Source: Chloroflexota bacterium (GTDB lineage: Bacteria; Chloroflexota; Dehalococcoidia; UBA3495). Taken from it: DNA of 9,790 nucleotides. The position numbers were made by a program, and so were the translations under genes. Below, one piece after another: positions 1 through 6,194 of this stretch; the stretch's first letter is position 1; each line of letters opens with the position of its first letter. Below the pieces are notes generated by a model. That model searched no databases, had not been told where the DNA came from, and was given only the letters and a program-made list of their open reading frames with translations. Where the stretch lies: positions 1 through 9,790 of the forward strand of contig NZUD01000023.1 of assembly GCA_002697005.1 (NCBI GenBank), read 5' to 3'.

Positions 1-402
1 CCAAAGTCCAACCCAAGAATATCTGCAATTAATGCTGGTCCAAATCATGATTGTTGACCTACAGTCCGATTTCCGGACTCCGTGGCCAATCCGCCAAAGC
101 GAAAGCCTGAAAACGTCTAGTACGAACTTTCGTGCGCAGTAACGAACAAAAGTGGCACACAACAACTTAGAACCCGATAGCGGAACAAAATCTAGGCCGG
201 TGTAGGCTTTTGGGCACCCATTCCTGTTGAGAGTAAGTGTCCGATTACAACCACGACTTTAGAGACAATTGTGGGATTTCTCAGAGTATCATTGCCCGCT
301 CTCTCATCTGAGGAACGGATTTCTACAATTACAAAAATCATCCCGAGCAAGCTCTATAGTCTTTAATATTTTAAGGCCCGACAGGCCATTAGGAGTGTAT
401 CG

Positions 403-419
403 AATTCTTACTAAGAATT
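403..419. repeat. 17-bp interrupted palindrome in leader
   Basis: AATTCTTA and TAAGAATT are perfect 8-bp arms around a single central C. A symmetric AT-rich site of this size could be an operator for a dimeric regulator, but no regulator gene is adjacent. It lies about 220 bp upstream of the alpha-CTD gene and about 60 bp upstream of its possible promoter. Confidence 0.4.
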
Positions 420-430
420 GCATTAATATT

Positions 431-455
431 AACCTCCAACTCTTTTTAAGAGGTT
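431..455. repeat. Inverted repeat AACCTC / GAGGTT
   Basis: Two 6-bp arms (431-436 and 450-455) are separated by 13 nt containing a T-run. As RNA it would form only a modest hairpin. It sits between the 17-bp dyad and the possible promoter for the alpha-CTD gene. Its function is unknown. Confidence 0.3.
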
Positions 456-480
456 TGATGTCTGCTAAAAGTTCATTAAG

Positions 481-509
481 TTGCCATAATCATCCTGATA
501 CTTTAGTAT
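481..509 (+). promoter_or_regulatory. Possible sigma70-type promoter for alpha-CTD gene
   Basis: TTGCCA (481-486) and TAGTAT (504-509) are separated by 17 nt. The -35 matches the consensus at five of six positions and the -10 at four of six. Transcription would start near 516 and leave a leader of about 125 nt before the gene at 642. This rests on consensus matching alone, in AT-rich sequence where chance matches are common. Confidence 0.3.
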
Positions 510-641
510 TCCGGCACGAATATCAAAGGCTCGGCGGAATATCACTTCAGTGCGCCAATCGTCATGGCAACGACGATGCACGGTCCTATACAGACCTTAG
601 ACGTAGGTCAACGATCGCCAGTTGAAACGGGAGGTGTATTT

Positions 642-962
642 ATGGAATCGGTCAAGACCGCAGCGCAGAGGGCATCAGAGTTCATAAAATCACTAATTTT
701 CCCTTCTCACACACCCCTCGACGAACCATTGGCAGACGAGGTTCTGGGGGCCAAAGACCCGGTAACTCCATCATCAATTGATGGTCTAAGTCTTTCACCT
801 CGGGTATTCAATTGCCTATGGAGAGCTAACATCCGCAACATCGAGACCGTGGCTGCCATGTCCGATGAAAATCTATTGAATATACGTGGATTCGGTGAAA
901 AGGCTCTAACGGAACTGAAAGCACGCCTCGCAACTCACAAGCAATCTGACAAAGGCTTATGA
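642..962 (+). CDS. Stand-alone RNA polymerase alpha C-terminal-domain protein
   Basis: This 106-residue protein is essentially one RNA polymerase alpha-CTD fold (about residues 46-96) after a 45-residue N-terminal stretch. The alpha N-terminal assembly domain is absent. The E. coli alpha residues that contact UP-element DNA are nearly all present: R265, N268 and C269 correspond to R54, N57 and C58, and G296, K298 and E302 to G85, K87 and E91. S299 becomes Ala88. The second helix-hairpin-helix, from LLNIRGFGEKAL onward, is very typical. The ATG at 642 is preferred over the in-frame ATG at 564 because GGGAGG (629-634) lies a normal distance upstream, and the 26 extra residues look random. Residues 1-19 could form a helix, followed by an acidic, Pro-containing linker. 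It probably binds DNA or transcription factors, and may compete with or support the polymerase. It is not the rpoA gene itself. The domain call is firm; the role is inference. Confidence 0.8.
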   Translation: MESVKTAAQRASEFIKSLIFPSHTPLDEPLADEVLGAKDPVTPSSIDGLSLSPRVFNCLWRANIRNIETVAAMSDENLLNIRGFGEKALTELKARLATHKQSDKGL

Positions 963-1129
963 CAGGCATCTGTGATAGCACCGACTAATCAGGGCTAAAA
1001 AATAGTGGTGCACAAGGTCAGAGTCAAACTGAGTGAAACGGATGGTCTGCCAGGACTCTGTTCGGTAGGTTCTTTGTGGGCCTGCTGCACTCCCCAGAAT
1101 AACAGCACCGAGGACTGCCTTCTACTAAC

Positions 1130-2695
1130 CTAAAGCGGTATATTCCCATGCTTTTTGGCGGGGAGGCTATCACGCTTATTTTGAAGCATCTCCAGGGCTT
1201 TTATGATTTGCACGCGGGTGTCCGCCGGGTCGATTACGTCGTCCAAAAAGCCGCGACCGGCGGCGATGTATGGCGTGGTGAACTTGTGCTGGTATTCCTG
1301 GATGAGCTCCTGCCGCTTCTTGTCTGAGTCCTTAGCCTTAGTGATCTCTTCTCGGTAGATTATATTGACAGCTCCCTCAGCTCCCATTACCGCAATCTCA
1401 GCCGATGGCCAGGCCAGGTTGATGTCCGATCTCAAGTGCTTGCTGCTCATCACTATGTAGGCGCCGCCGTAGGCCTTACGGGTAATGACGGCTATCTTGG
1501 GCACTGTGGCTTCGGCATAAGCAAAAATCAGCTTGGCGCCATGGCGGATGATTCCGCCATACTCTTGGTCAACGCCAGGCATGAAGCCAGGCACATCCAC
1601 CATGGTGACGAGGGGGATATTGAAGCAATCGCAAAACCGGATGAAGCGCGCTGCTTTAGCCGATGCGTCGATGTCCAACACCCCGGCCAAATACTCCGGC
1701 TGGTTACCAACGATTCCTACCGCTCGTCCGTTCATGCGGCCAAACCCTACCACTACATTAGGTGCGAAGCTTTGGTGGACTTCCATGAACTCTTCATCAT
1801 CGACGATCTTGTAGATGACCTCACGCATGTCGTAGGGGCGATTAGAGTCATCCGGCACCAAGTAACGCAGGTCCGGCTCCCGTCGGGATACCGGGTCGTC
1901 CGTAAGCTCTACTGGAGCATCCTCTAAATTGTTGCTGGGGAGGAAACTCAGGAGATGGCGCACCTCGTTGATGCATTCCTCTTCAGTTTCATAGACGAAC
2001 TGGGCCACGCCGCTGCGGGTGGCGTGGGTTGCGGCCCCACCAAGGTCCTCATGAGTAACGTCTTCGCCGGTAACTGCTTTAATCACGTCAGGCCCAGTAA
2101 TGTACATCTGGCCAGTGCCTTTAACCATGAATACGAAATCGGTGATGGCCGGTGAATAGACCGCGCCACCGGCAGACGGCCCCACTATGACCGATATCTG
2201 AGGGATGACTCCCGAATACATCGTGTTGCGGAGAAAAATGTCGCCGTAGGCGCCCAGGCTGGTGACGCCCTCCTGAATCCGGGCTCCACCGGAGTCGTTC
2301 AACCCGACCACGGGGCAGCCGGATTTAACCGCCAGGTCTAACATTTTACAGATCTTCTGGCTGACAGCCTCAGACAACGATCCGCCCATCACAGTGAAAT
2401 CCTGAGCGAAGGCGAACACTTGGCGCCCCTCGACCTGCCCATATCCAGTGACCACGGCGTCGCCGAGTACCTTGCGCTCGCCAAGTCCGAAGTCGGTGGC
2501 ACGGTGCGTGACAAAGGAATCCATCTCTTCAAAAGTGCCTTCGTCCATGAGCAAGTTCAATCGCTCGCGGGCCGTGAGCTTGCCCCTGCTGTGCTGCTGG
2601 TCTATGCGGTCCTGACCGCCGCCCTTCAGGGATTCCTGGCGCATAGCGTCCAGGGCTTCTATCTTCTCGTCTATCTGCCTTTTCTCTGCAGTCAC
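1130..2695 (-). CDS. Acyl-CoA carboxylase carboxyltransferase (beta) subunit, PccB/MmdA type
   Basis: This 521-residue protein is a full-length biotin-dependent carboxyltransferase. It transfers CO2 from biotin on a carrier protein to an acyl-CoA (propionyl-CoA or acetyl-CoA), or runs in reverse as the alpha subunit of methylmalonyl-CoA decarboxylase. Two crotonase-fold halves are visible. The N half carries SGGARIQEG (135-143) and GPSAGGAVY (172-180). The C half carries VPGFMPG (368-374), AYGGAYIVM (408-416) and WPSAEIAVMGAEGAV (429-443). The C-terminus, KKHGNIPL, is the family ending. The start is GTG at 2695-2693, with AGGAG (complement of 2701-2705) five bases upstream. Residue 414 is Ile where propionyl-specific PccB proteins have Asp, which suggests a broader or acetyl-CoA preference. 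No biotin carboxylase or biotin carrier gene is in the window, so the partner subunits must lie elsewhere. It is divergently placed from folP. I leave the symbol blank because pccB, accD-like and mmdA cannot be separated here. Confidence 0.93.
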   Translation of the reverse strand: MTAEKRQIDEKIEALDAMRQESLKGGGQDRIDQQHSRGKLTARERLNLLMDEGTFEEMDSFVTHRATDFGLGERKVLGDAVVTGYGQVEGRQVFAFAQDFTVMGGSLSEAVSQKICKMLDLAVKSGCPVVGLNDSGGARIQEGVTSLGAYGDIFLRNTMYSGVIPQISVIVGPSAGGAVYSPAITDFVFMVKGTGQMYITGPDVIKAVTGEDVTHEDLGGAATHATRSGVAQFVYETEEECINEVRHLLSFLPSNNLEDAPVELTDDPVSRREPDLRYLVPDDSNRPYDMREVIYKIVDDEEFMEVHQSFAPNVVVGFGRMNGRAVGIVGNQPEYLAGVLDIDASAKAARFIRFCDCFNIPLVTMVDVPGFMPGVDQEYGGIIRHGAKLIFAYAEATVPKIAVITRKAYGGAYIVMSSKHLRSDINLAWPSAEIAVMGAEGAVNIIYREEITKAKDSDKKRQELIQEYQHKFTTPYIAAGRGFLDDVIDPADTRVQIIKALEMLQNKRDSLPAKKHGNIPL

Positions 2696-2752
2696 TGCCT
2701 CTCCTGCCGAGTCACCAACAGATCGGGTAACTCGTAAGGCCTAGTTATTTAA

Positions 2753-2791
2753 ATGACGAATCACGAAGCAAAGACAAAGAGAATTCGTCAT
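2753..2791. repeat. Perfect 9-bp inverted repeat in divergent promoter region
   Basis: ATGACGAAT (2753-2761) and ATTCGTCAT (2783-2791) are exact reverse complements separated by 21 bp. Their centres are 30 bp apart, about three helical turns, so both arms would face the same side of the DNA. The repeat lies between the carboxyltransferase gene (minus) and folP (plus), where promoters for both are expected. It could be a two-site operator or the stem of a leader hairpin. Confidence 0.55.
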
Positions 2792-2794
2792 ATG

Positions 2795-2822
2795 TTGTGT
2801 CGCCTTTAGCCGAGTTTATCGT
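2795..2822 (+). promoter_or_regulatory. Weak candidate promoter for folP-folK
   Basis: TTGTGT (2795-2800) and TATCGT (2817-2822) are separated by 16 nt. The match is modest, but this is the best-placed pair upstream of folP and it directly abuts the right arm of the 9-bp inverted repeat. The leader would be about 25 nt. Confidence 0.2.
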
Positions 2823-2852
2823 AGCAGAACCCCAGAAAGAGGAGCAAGAAGT

Positions 2853-3797
2853 ATGCCCACGCGCCAGAGTGATAAAATGAGGTGTTCATTCGGCGCTTAT
2901 CTGCCTCACCGGTATCGGAGTTTCCCAACCATGCCTCAAGTACAGACCCCTCTTTCTGGACTGACCGTGGCCAATGGAGAGACTTTTGCTTGGGGAACGC
3001 GCACCTATGTGATGGGCATAATCAACGTTACCCCGGACTCGTTCTCTGGGGACGGACTTAGCAGCGATGTGGGTGCTGTCGTGGACCAGGCTTTGCGGTT
3101 TCACGAGCAAGGCGCCGACATCCTAGACATCGGCGCCGAGTCCTCCCGCCCGGGCCACCAGAATGTGACTTTGGATGAAGAATTGGCTAGGCTGATACCT
3201 GCTTTGGAAGCAGTGGCAGGCACGGTGGAACTGCCCATCAGTGTGGACACCTACAAGGCCGAAGTGGCACGGCGGGCGGTTGAGGTTGGAGCGGTGATTA
3301 TCAACGACATCTGGGGGCTGAAAGCCGAGCCCGAGTTGGCTCACGTGGCTGCAGACTCTGGAGCCAGTCTAGTCCTTATGCACAACCAGCAAGGGGTCCA
3401 ATATCATGATTTGCTGCCGGATATTGCTTCCAGTCTGCAAATGAGCGTCAACAAAGCCGTTGAATCTGGAGTGCCCCAGGGAAACATCATCGTGGACCCT
3501 GGCATCGGCTTCGGGAAAACCCCGGATCACAACTTGGAAGTACTTGCCCGCCTGACCGAACTTCAGAGACTATGCTGCCCCATCCTGGTTGGCTCGTCAC
3601 GCAAATCAACTATAGGCATGCTTCTGGATCTTCCTGCCGACCAGCGTATGGAAGGAACGGCGGCGACAGTTACTCTGGCCATCGCCGGCGGTGCGGACAT
3701 CGTTCGGGTGCATGACGTGAAGGAGATGGTTCGGGTCTGCCGGGTCACCGACGCAGTTGTGCGCGGGTGGCGGCCCCAGAGCTGGAAGACCTCTTGA
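2853..3797 (+). CDS. folP: Dihydropteroate synthase
   Basis: The enzyme condenses 6-hydroxymethyl-dihydropterin pyrophosphate with p-aminobenzoate to give dihydropteroate. It is cytoplasmic, belongs to the folate pathway and is the sulfonamide target. The TIM-barrel motifs occur in order: GIINVTPDSFS (residues 55-65), the GAESSRPG loop (98-105), SVDTY, NDI, DPGIGFGKT, GSSRKS and RVHD near the C-terminus. The sulfonamide loop reads SSRPG rather than the commoner STRPG, a conservative change. The ATG at 2853 has a good ribosome-binding site, AGAGGAG (2838-2844), eight bases upstream. At 314 residues it is longer than the usual 270-285, because about 40 residues precede the first conserved strand and resemble nothing. 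ATG at 2931 (residue 27) would give a more usual length, with only GGAG (2917-2920) upstream, so the start is uncertain. The 3' end overlaps folK. Confidence 0.96.
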   Translation: MPTRQSDKMRCSFGAYLPHRYRSFPTMPQVQTPLSGLTVANGETFAWGTRTYVMGIINVTPDSFSGDGLSSDVGAVVDQALRFHEQGADILDIGAESSRPGHQNVTLDEELARLIPALEAVAGTVELPISVDTYKAEVARRAVEVGAVIINDIWGLKAEPELAHVAADSGASLVLMHNQQGVQYHDLLPDIASSLQMSVNKAVESGVPQGNIIVDPGIGFGKTPDHNLEVLARLTELQRLCCPILVGSSRKSTIGMLLDLPADQRMEGTAATVTLAIAGGADIVRVHDVKEMVRVCRVTDAVVRGWRPQSWKTS

Positions 3798-4285
3798 GCC
3801 GTGTTACCGGTTTTCTGGGATTCGGCACAAACGTGGGAGACCGGAAGAAGAATCTGGCTCAGGCATTGACCATCCTCAATGACAGGCCCGACTTGACCGT
3901 GCTCCGCACCTCCAGCATATATGAGACCGAACCATGGGGTCTTGCAGATCAGTCCATGTTCCTCAATATGGTGGCCGAGATCGCAACCTTCATCCCATCT
4001 GGCGAACTTTTGGCACGAATCAAAAAGGTGGAACAAGACATGGGCCGTAAGGTCGGGCCTCGCTTCGGCCCTCGAATCATAGACATCGACATCCTGTTGC
4101 TGGAAGACCAAGTGGTGGATGAGCCCAATCTAAATGTTCCCCATGTAAGCCTCCACGAAAGGGCTTTCATCCTTGTCCCGTTAGCAGAACTGGCACCCGA
4201 ATTAGTTCACCCAGTTTTCGGAGTCACTATCGCCACTTTGGCTGCGAAAGTGGACGGCCGGGACGGAGTAAAACCCCTCGTCTGA
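3767..4285 (+). CDS. folK: 2-amino-4-hydroxy-6-hydroxymethyldihydropteridine pyrophosphokinase
   Basis: HPPK transfers pyrophosphate from ATP to 6-hydroxymethyl-dihydropterin, the step just before FolP. The fold is clear: an N-terminal GFGTNVGDR, then YETEPWG and FLNMV in the substrate loop, and the signature GPRIIDIDIL with the two metal-binding aspartates. It ends with HERAFILVPLAELAPELVHP. The open frame from GTG at 3767 gives 172 residues and a 31-base overlap with folP. A second possibility is TTG at 3794, whose bases overlap the folP stop as TTGA. It has GGAAG (3784-3788) five bases upstream and gives a 163-residue protein of the usual length. I think the TTG start is at least as likely as the GTG. 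Either way translation is probably coupled to folP. No folB lies between or beside the two genes. Confidence 0.95.
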   Translation: MAAPELEDLLSRVTGFLGFGTNVGDRKKNLAQALTILNDRPDLTVLRTSSIYETEPWGLADQSMFLNMVAEIATFIPSGELLARIKKVEQDMGRKVGPRFGPRIIDIDILLLEDQVVDEPNLNVPHVSLHERAFILVPLAELAPELVHPVFGVTIATLAAKVDGRDGVKPLV

Positions 4286-4324
4286 TCTAAAAGACGTTAT
4301 TTCATGACTGAGATGTCGTAGCAG

Positions 4325-4344
4325 TTGTCACGCCCGGTTGACAA
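4325..4344. repeat. Inverted repeat overlapping groEL -35
   Basis: TTGTCA (4325-4330) and TGACAA (4339-4344) are exact reverse complements with an 8-bp spacer. The right arm overlaps the perfect TTGACA -35 hexamer (4338-4343), so a protein bound here would block the polymerase. It is not the CIRCE element of HrcA (TTAGCACTC, 9 bp, GAGTGCTAA), which I cannot find in this gap. Confidence 0.45.
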
Positions 4345-4366
4345 TCGCGCCCGTCTGAAGCATGAT
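4338..4366 (+). promoter_or_regulatory. Probable sigma70-type promoter for groEL
   Basis: A perfect TTGACA (4338-4343) is followed at 17 nt by CATGAT (4361-4366), which matches TATAAT at four of six positions. The start site would be near 4373, with a leader of about 95 nt. This is the best promoter in the window by consensus. It suggests a vegetative rather than heat-sigma promoter for the chaperonin. Confidence 0.5.
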
Positions 4367-4418
4367 TTTTATCCTAAAGAATATCGGTTCCACCTTCATT
4401 CGATTAAACGAGATTCTG

Positions 4419-4439
4419 CGCCGCCGGGATATTGCGGCG
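4419..4439 (+). other. Leader hairpin before groEL
   Basis: CGCCGC (4419-4424) and GCGGCG (4434-4439) form a six-pair all-GC stem with a nine-base loop. It lies in the transcribed leader, 18 bases before the AGGAG ribosome-binding site (4458-4462). There is no T-run after it, so it is not a usual terminator. It could stabilise the mRNA or affect translation. Confidence 0.35.
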
Positions 4440-4468
4440 ACGTCAGTTAAAGATACGAGGAGACAGTC

Positions 4469-6094
4469 ATGGCGGACAAGCAGCTGACATTTGATGAGGA
4501 AGCCCGCACCAGCCTTATGCGGGGAGTGGATGAACTTAAGCGCGTCGTCGGCCTAACCCTCGGACCCAGCGGCCGCAACGTACTGCTTAGCCGCATGTTC
4601 GGCCTGCCCATAGTCTGCAGTGACGGCGTCACTGTGGCCAAAGAAGTTGAACTCCCAGAGCCTTATGAAAATCTGGGCGCACAGCTGGTCAAAGAGGCTG
4701 CCTCCAAGACCAATGACGCGGTGGGCGACGGCACCACCACCTCTGTGGTACTTACTCAGTCCATAGTCAGGAACGGCTTTATGAACGTTGCTTCCGGGGC
4801 CAACGGAATAGGCATCCGTGACGGCGTGGACATGGCCGTTCAAGCAGTTGTGGCTGAGTTGAGGTCGATGGCCATCCCGGTTGAAGACCGCGAGCGAGTG
4901 GCACGGGTTGCCGCGCTTTCCGCTCACGAAGAACCCATCGCTGAACTGCTGGCCGATGCGCTCGACAAAGTAGGCCGCGACGGCGTGGTCACAATTGAAG
5001 ATTCCAAAACTCTGGCCGATGAGCTTGAGTTCGTGGAGGGCGTCCGCGTTGACCGCGGCTACCTCTCTCCTCATTTTGTAAGTGACACTCAGCGCATGGA
5101 AGTGGCGTTAGACAATCCCAGGTTCCTGATCACCGACCAGAAGGTCAGCGCCCCCAACGATGTCATCGGGATCATGGAAAAGATGCTCCAAGCCCAGACT
5201 CGATCCCTGGTCATCATCGCTGAAGACGTCGACGGTGAGGCCCTTTCCACTCTGGTGGTCAACAAGCTTCGCGGCACAATCGATTGTGTGGCCATCAAGG
5301 CCCCAGGTTTCGGTGAACGCCGCAAAGCCCTATTGGAAGATATCGCCATCGTCACTGGGGGCACCGTGATTAGCGCCGACCGGGGACTCAAGGTTGAGGA
5401 CGCCGAGATTGATATGCTGGGTACCGCACGCCGGCTGGTGGCCAACAAAGACGAATCGACAATCATCGAAGGACGAGGCGACGACAATGCTATAAAAGAG
5501 CGCCTTGATCAACTCCGGGTCCAGATTGAGGAGACCAGTTCCGACTATGACCGCGAGAAATTGCAAGAGCGCATGGCCGCTTTGGTGGGCGGAGTAGCAG
5601 TCCTCAAGATTGGCGGCGCCACCGAACCCGAGATTACTGAACGCAAGTCCAGGGCTGAAGACGCCCTGTCGGCTACTAGGGCAGCCATCGAAGAAGGGAT
5701 CGTTCCAGGTGGCGGCGTGGCTTTGGTCCGGGCAGGGAAGGTTCTAGTAAACCTTGAAAAGACCCTTGAAGGCGACCAAGCCTTGGGAGTAAGAATGGTT
5801 CAAGGCGCCCTCAGCGCCCCCCTGTTGCTCATCTCCGAGAACGCCGGCCACGAGGGCCAAGTGGTCTTGGAAGGCGTGCGCAGCGGTGAAGGCGACTATG
5901 GGTTCGACGCTGATCGCGGCGAGTTCTGCAACCTGATTGAAGCAGGAATCATAGACCCGGTGAAGGTCACCAGATCGGCCCTGGAGAACGCGGGGAGCAT
6001 CGCCGGTATGATGATGACTACTCAGGCCATCATAACCGAGATTCCCGAGTTCATTCCGCTGCCCCAGGATATTCAGGACTTCATGCACGACTAA
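4469..6094 (+). CDS. groEL: GroEL-type chaperonin (Hsp60), variant without GGM tail
   Basis: This 541-residue group I chaperonin subunit is cytoplasmic, forms ring oligomers and uses ATP to fold proteins, normally with GroES. ATP-site residues are intact: TLGP (30-33), D52, GDGTTT (86-91), GGG (414-416), D398 (the hydrolysis Asp, same number as in E. coli) and D496 (E. coli D495). The apical domain runs from about residue 190 to 375. Departures from the norm are K34 to Ser, apical Y203 to His (His202), inter-ring R452 to Leu (Leu453) and S463 to Gln (Gln464). The C-terminus is FIPLPQDIQDFMHD, with no GGM repeats. AGGAG (4458-4462) supports the ATG. No groES gene is adjacent; the preceding gene is folK. 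The gene is probably transcribed alone and closed by the hairpin at 6118-6171. It may be a second, specialised copy rather than the main groEL. The family is certain; paralog status is inference. Confidence 0.95.
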   Translation: MADKQLTFDEEARTSLMRGVDELKRVVGLTLGPSGRNVLLSRMFGLPIVCSDGVTVAKEVELPEPYENLGAQLVKEAASKTNDAVGDGTTTSVVLTQSIVRNGFMNVASGANGIGIRDGVDMAVQAVVAELRSMAIPVEDRERVARVAALSAHEEPIAELLADALDKVGRDGVVTIEDSKTLADELEFVEGVRVDRGYLSPHFVSDTQRMEVALDNPRFLITDQKVSAPNDVIGIMEKMLQAQTRSLVIIAEDVDGEALSTLVVNKLRGTIDCVAIKAPGFGERRKALLEDIAIVTGGTVISADRGLKVEDAEIDMLGTARRLVANKDESTIIEGRGDDNAIKERLDQLRVQIEETSSDYDREKLQERMAALVGGVAVLKIGGATEPEITERKSRAEDALSATRAAIEEGIVPGGGVALVRAGKVLVNLEKTLEGDQALGVRMVQGALSAPLLLISENAGHEGQVVLEGVRSGEGDYGFDADRGEFCNLIEAGIIDPVKVTRSALENAGSIAGMMMTTQAIITEIPEFIPLPQDIQDFMHD

Positions 6095-6117
6095 TCCTTG
6101 GCACAACATGAAAGAGG

Positions 6118-6171
6118 CAATTAGGCCCGGCCCAGCCACCCATAAACGATGTGGCCAGCTGGGCCTAATTG
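6118..6171 (+). terminator. Strong hairpin after groEL, probable terminator
   Basis: CAATTAGGCCC (6118-6128) and GGGCCTAATTG (6161-6171) are perfect 11-bp arms. An alternative inner pairing, GGCCCAGC (6129-6136) with GCTGGGCC (6158-6165), and a further CCAC/GTGG pair could extend the stem toward a loop near 6140-6150. It begins 23 bases after the groEL stop and ends 23 bases before the dut ATG. The T-run after it is poor (TAATTGTTCCC), so termination may be partial or it may act as an mRNA-stabilising stem. Confidence 0.65.
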
Positions 6172-6194
6172 TTCCCTGATACTTGGGTGAGAAG

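Larger units (their letters stand above)
1..641. other. Long non-coding leader with no convincing gene
   Basis: I see no convincing gene in this stretch. An open frame at 269-625 (plus strand) has an erratic composition with no recognisable motif, and its start has no ribosome-binding site, so I do not call it. The part from about 340 to 540 is clearly AT-richer than the genes further along. It holds a 17-bp dyad (403-419), an inverted repeat (431-455) and a possible promoter (481-509), all upstream of the small gene at 642. A short 6-bp hairpin, AGTCCG and CGGACT around a 5-nt loop, lies at 63-79. The left edge may hold the end of a neighbouring unit that I cannot identify. Confidence 0.5.

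Noticed and set aside
269..625. 118-codon open frame on the plus strand in the leader region
   Set aside because: No ribosome-binding site, no recognisable motif, composition unlike the real genes, and it overlaps the dyads and possible promoter of the alpha-CTD gene.
1019..1060. 7-bp inverted repeat CAGAGTC / GACTCTG between the alpha-CTD and carboxyltransferase genes
   Set aside because: The arms are short, the gap is 29 nt and no T-run follows, so it is compatible with chance and not called as a terminator.
1436..1927. 163-codon plus-strand open frame opposite the carboxyltransferase gene
   Set aside because: It is antisense to a strongly conserved coding region and its protein is rich in His/Val/Arg without motifs, which is typical of a shadow frame.
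4286..4468. CIRCE element or groES before groEL
   Set aside because: I searched for TTAGCACTC/GAGTGCTAA arms and a roughly 95-codon frame. Neither is present.
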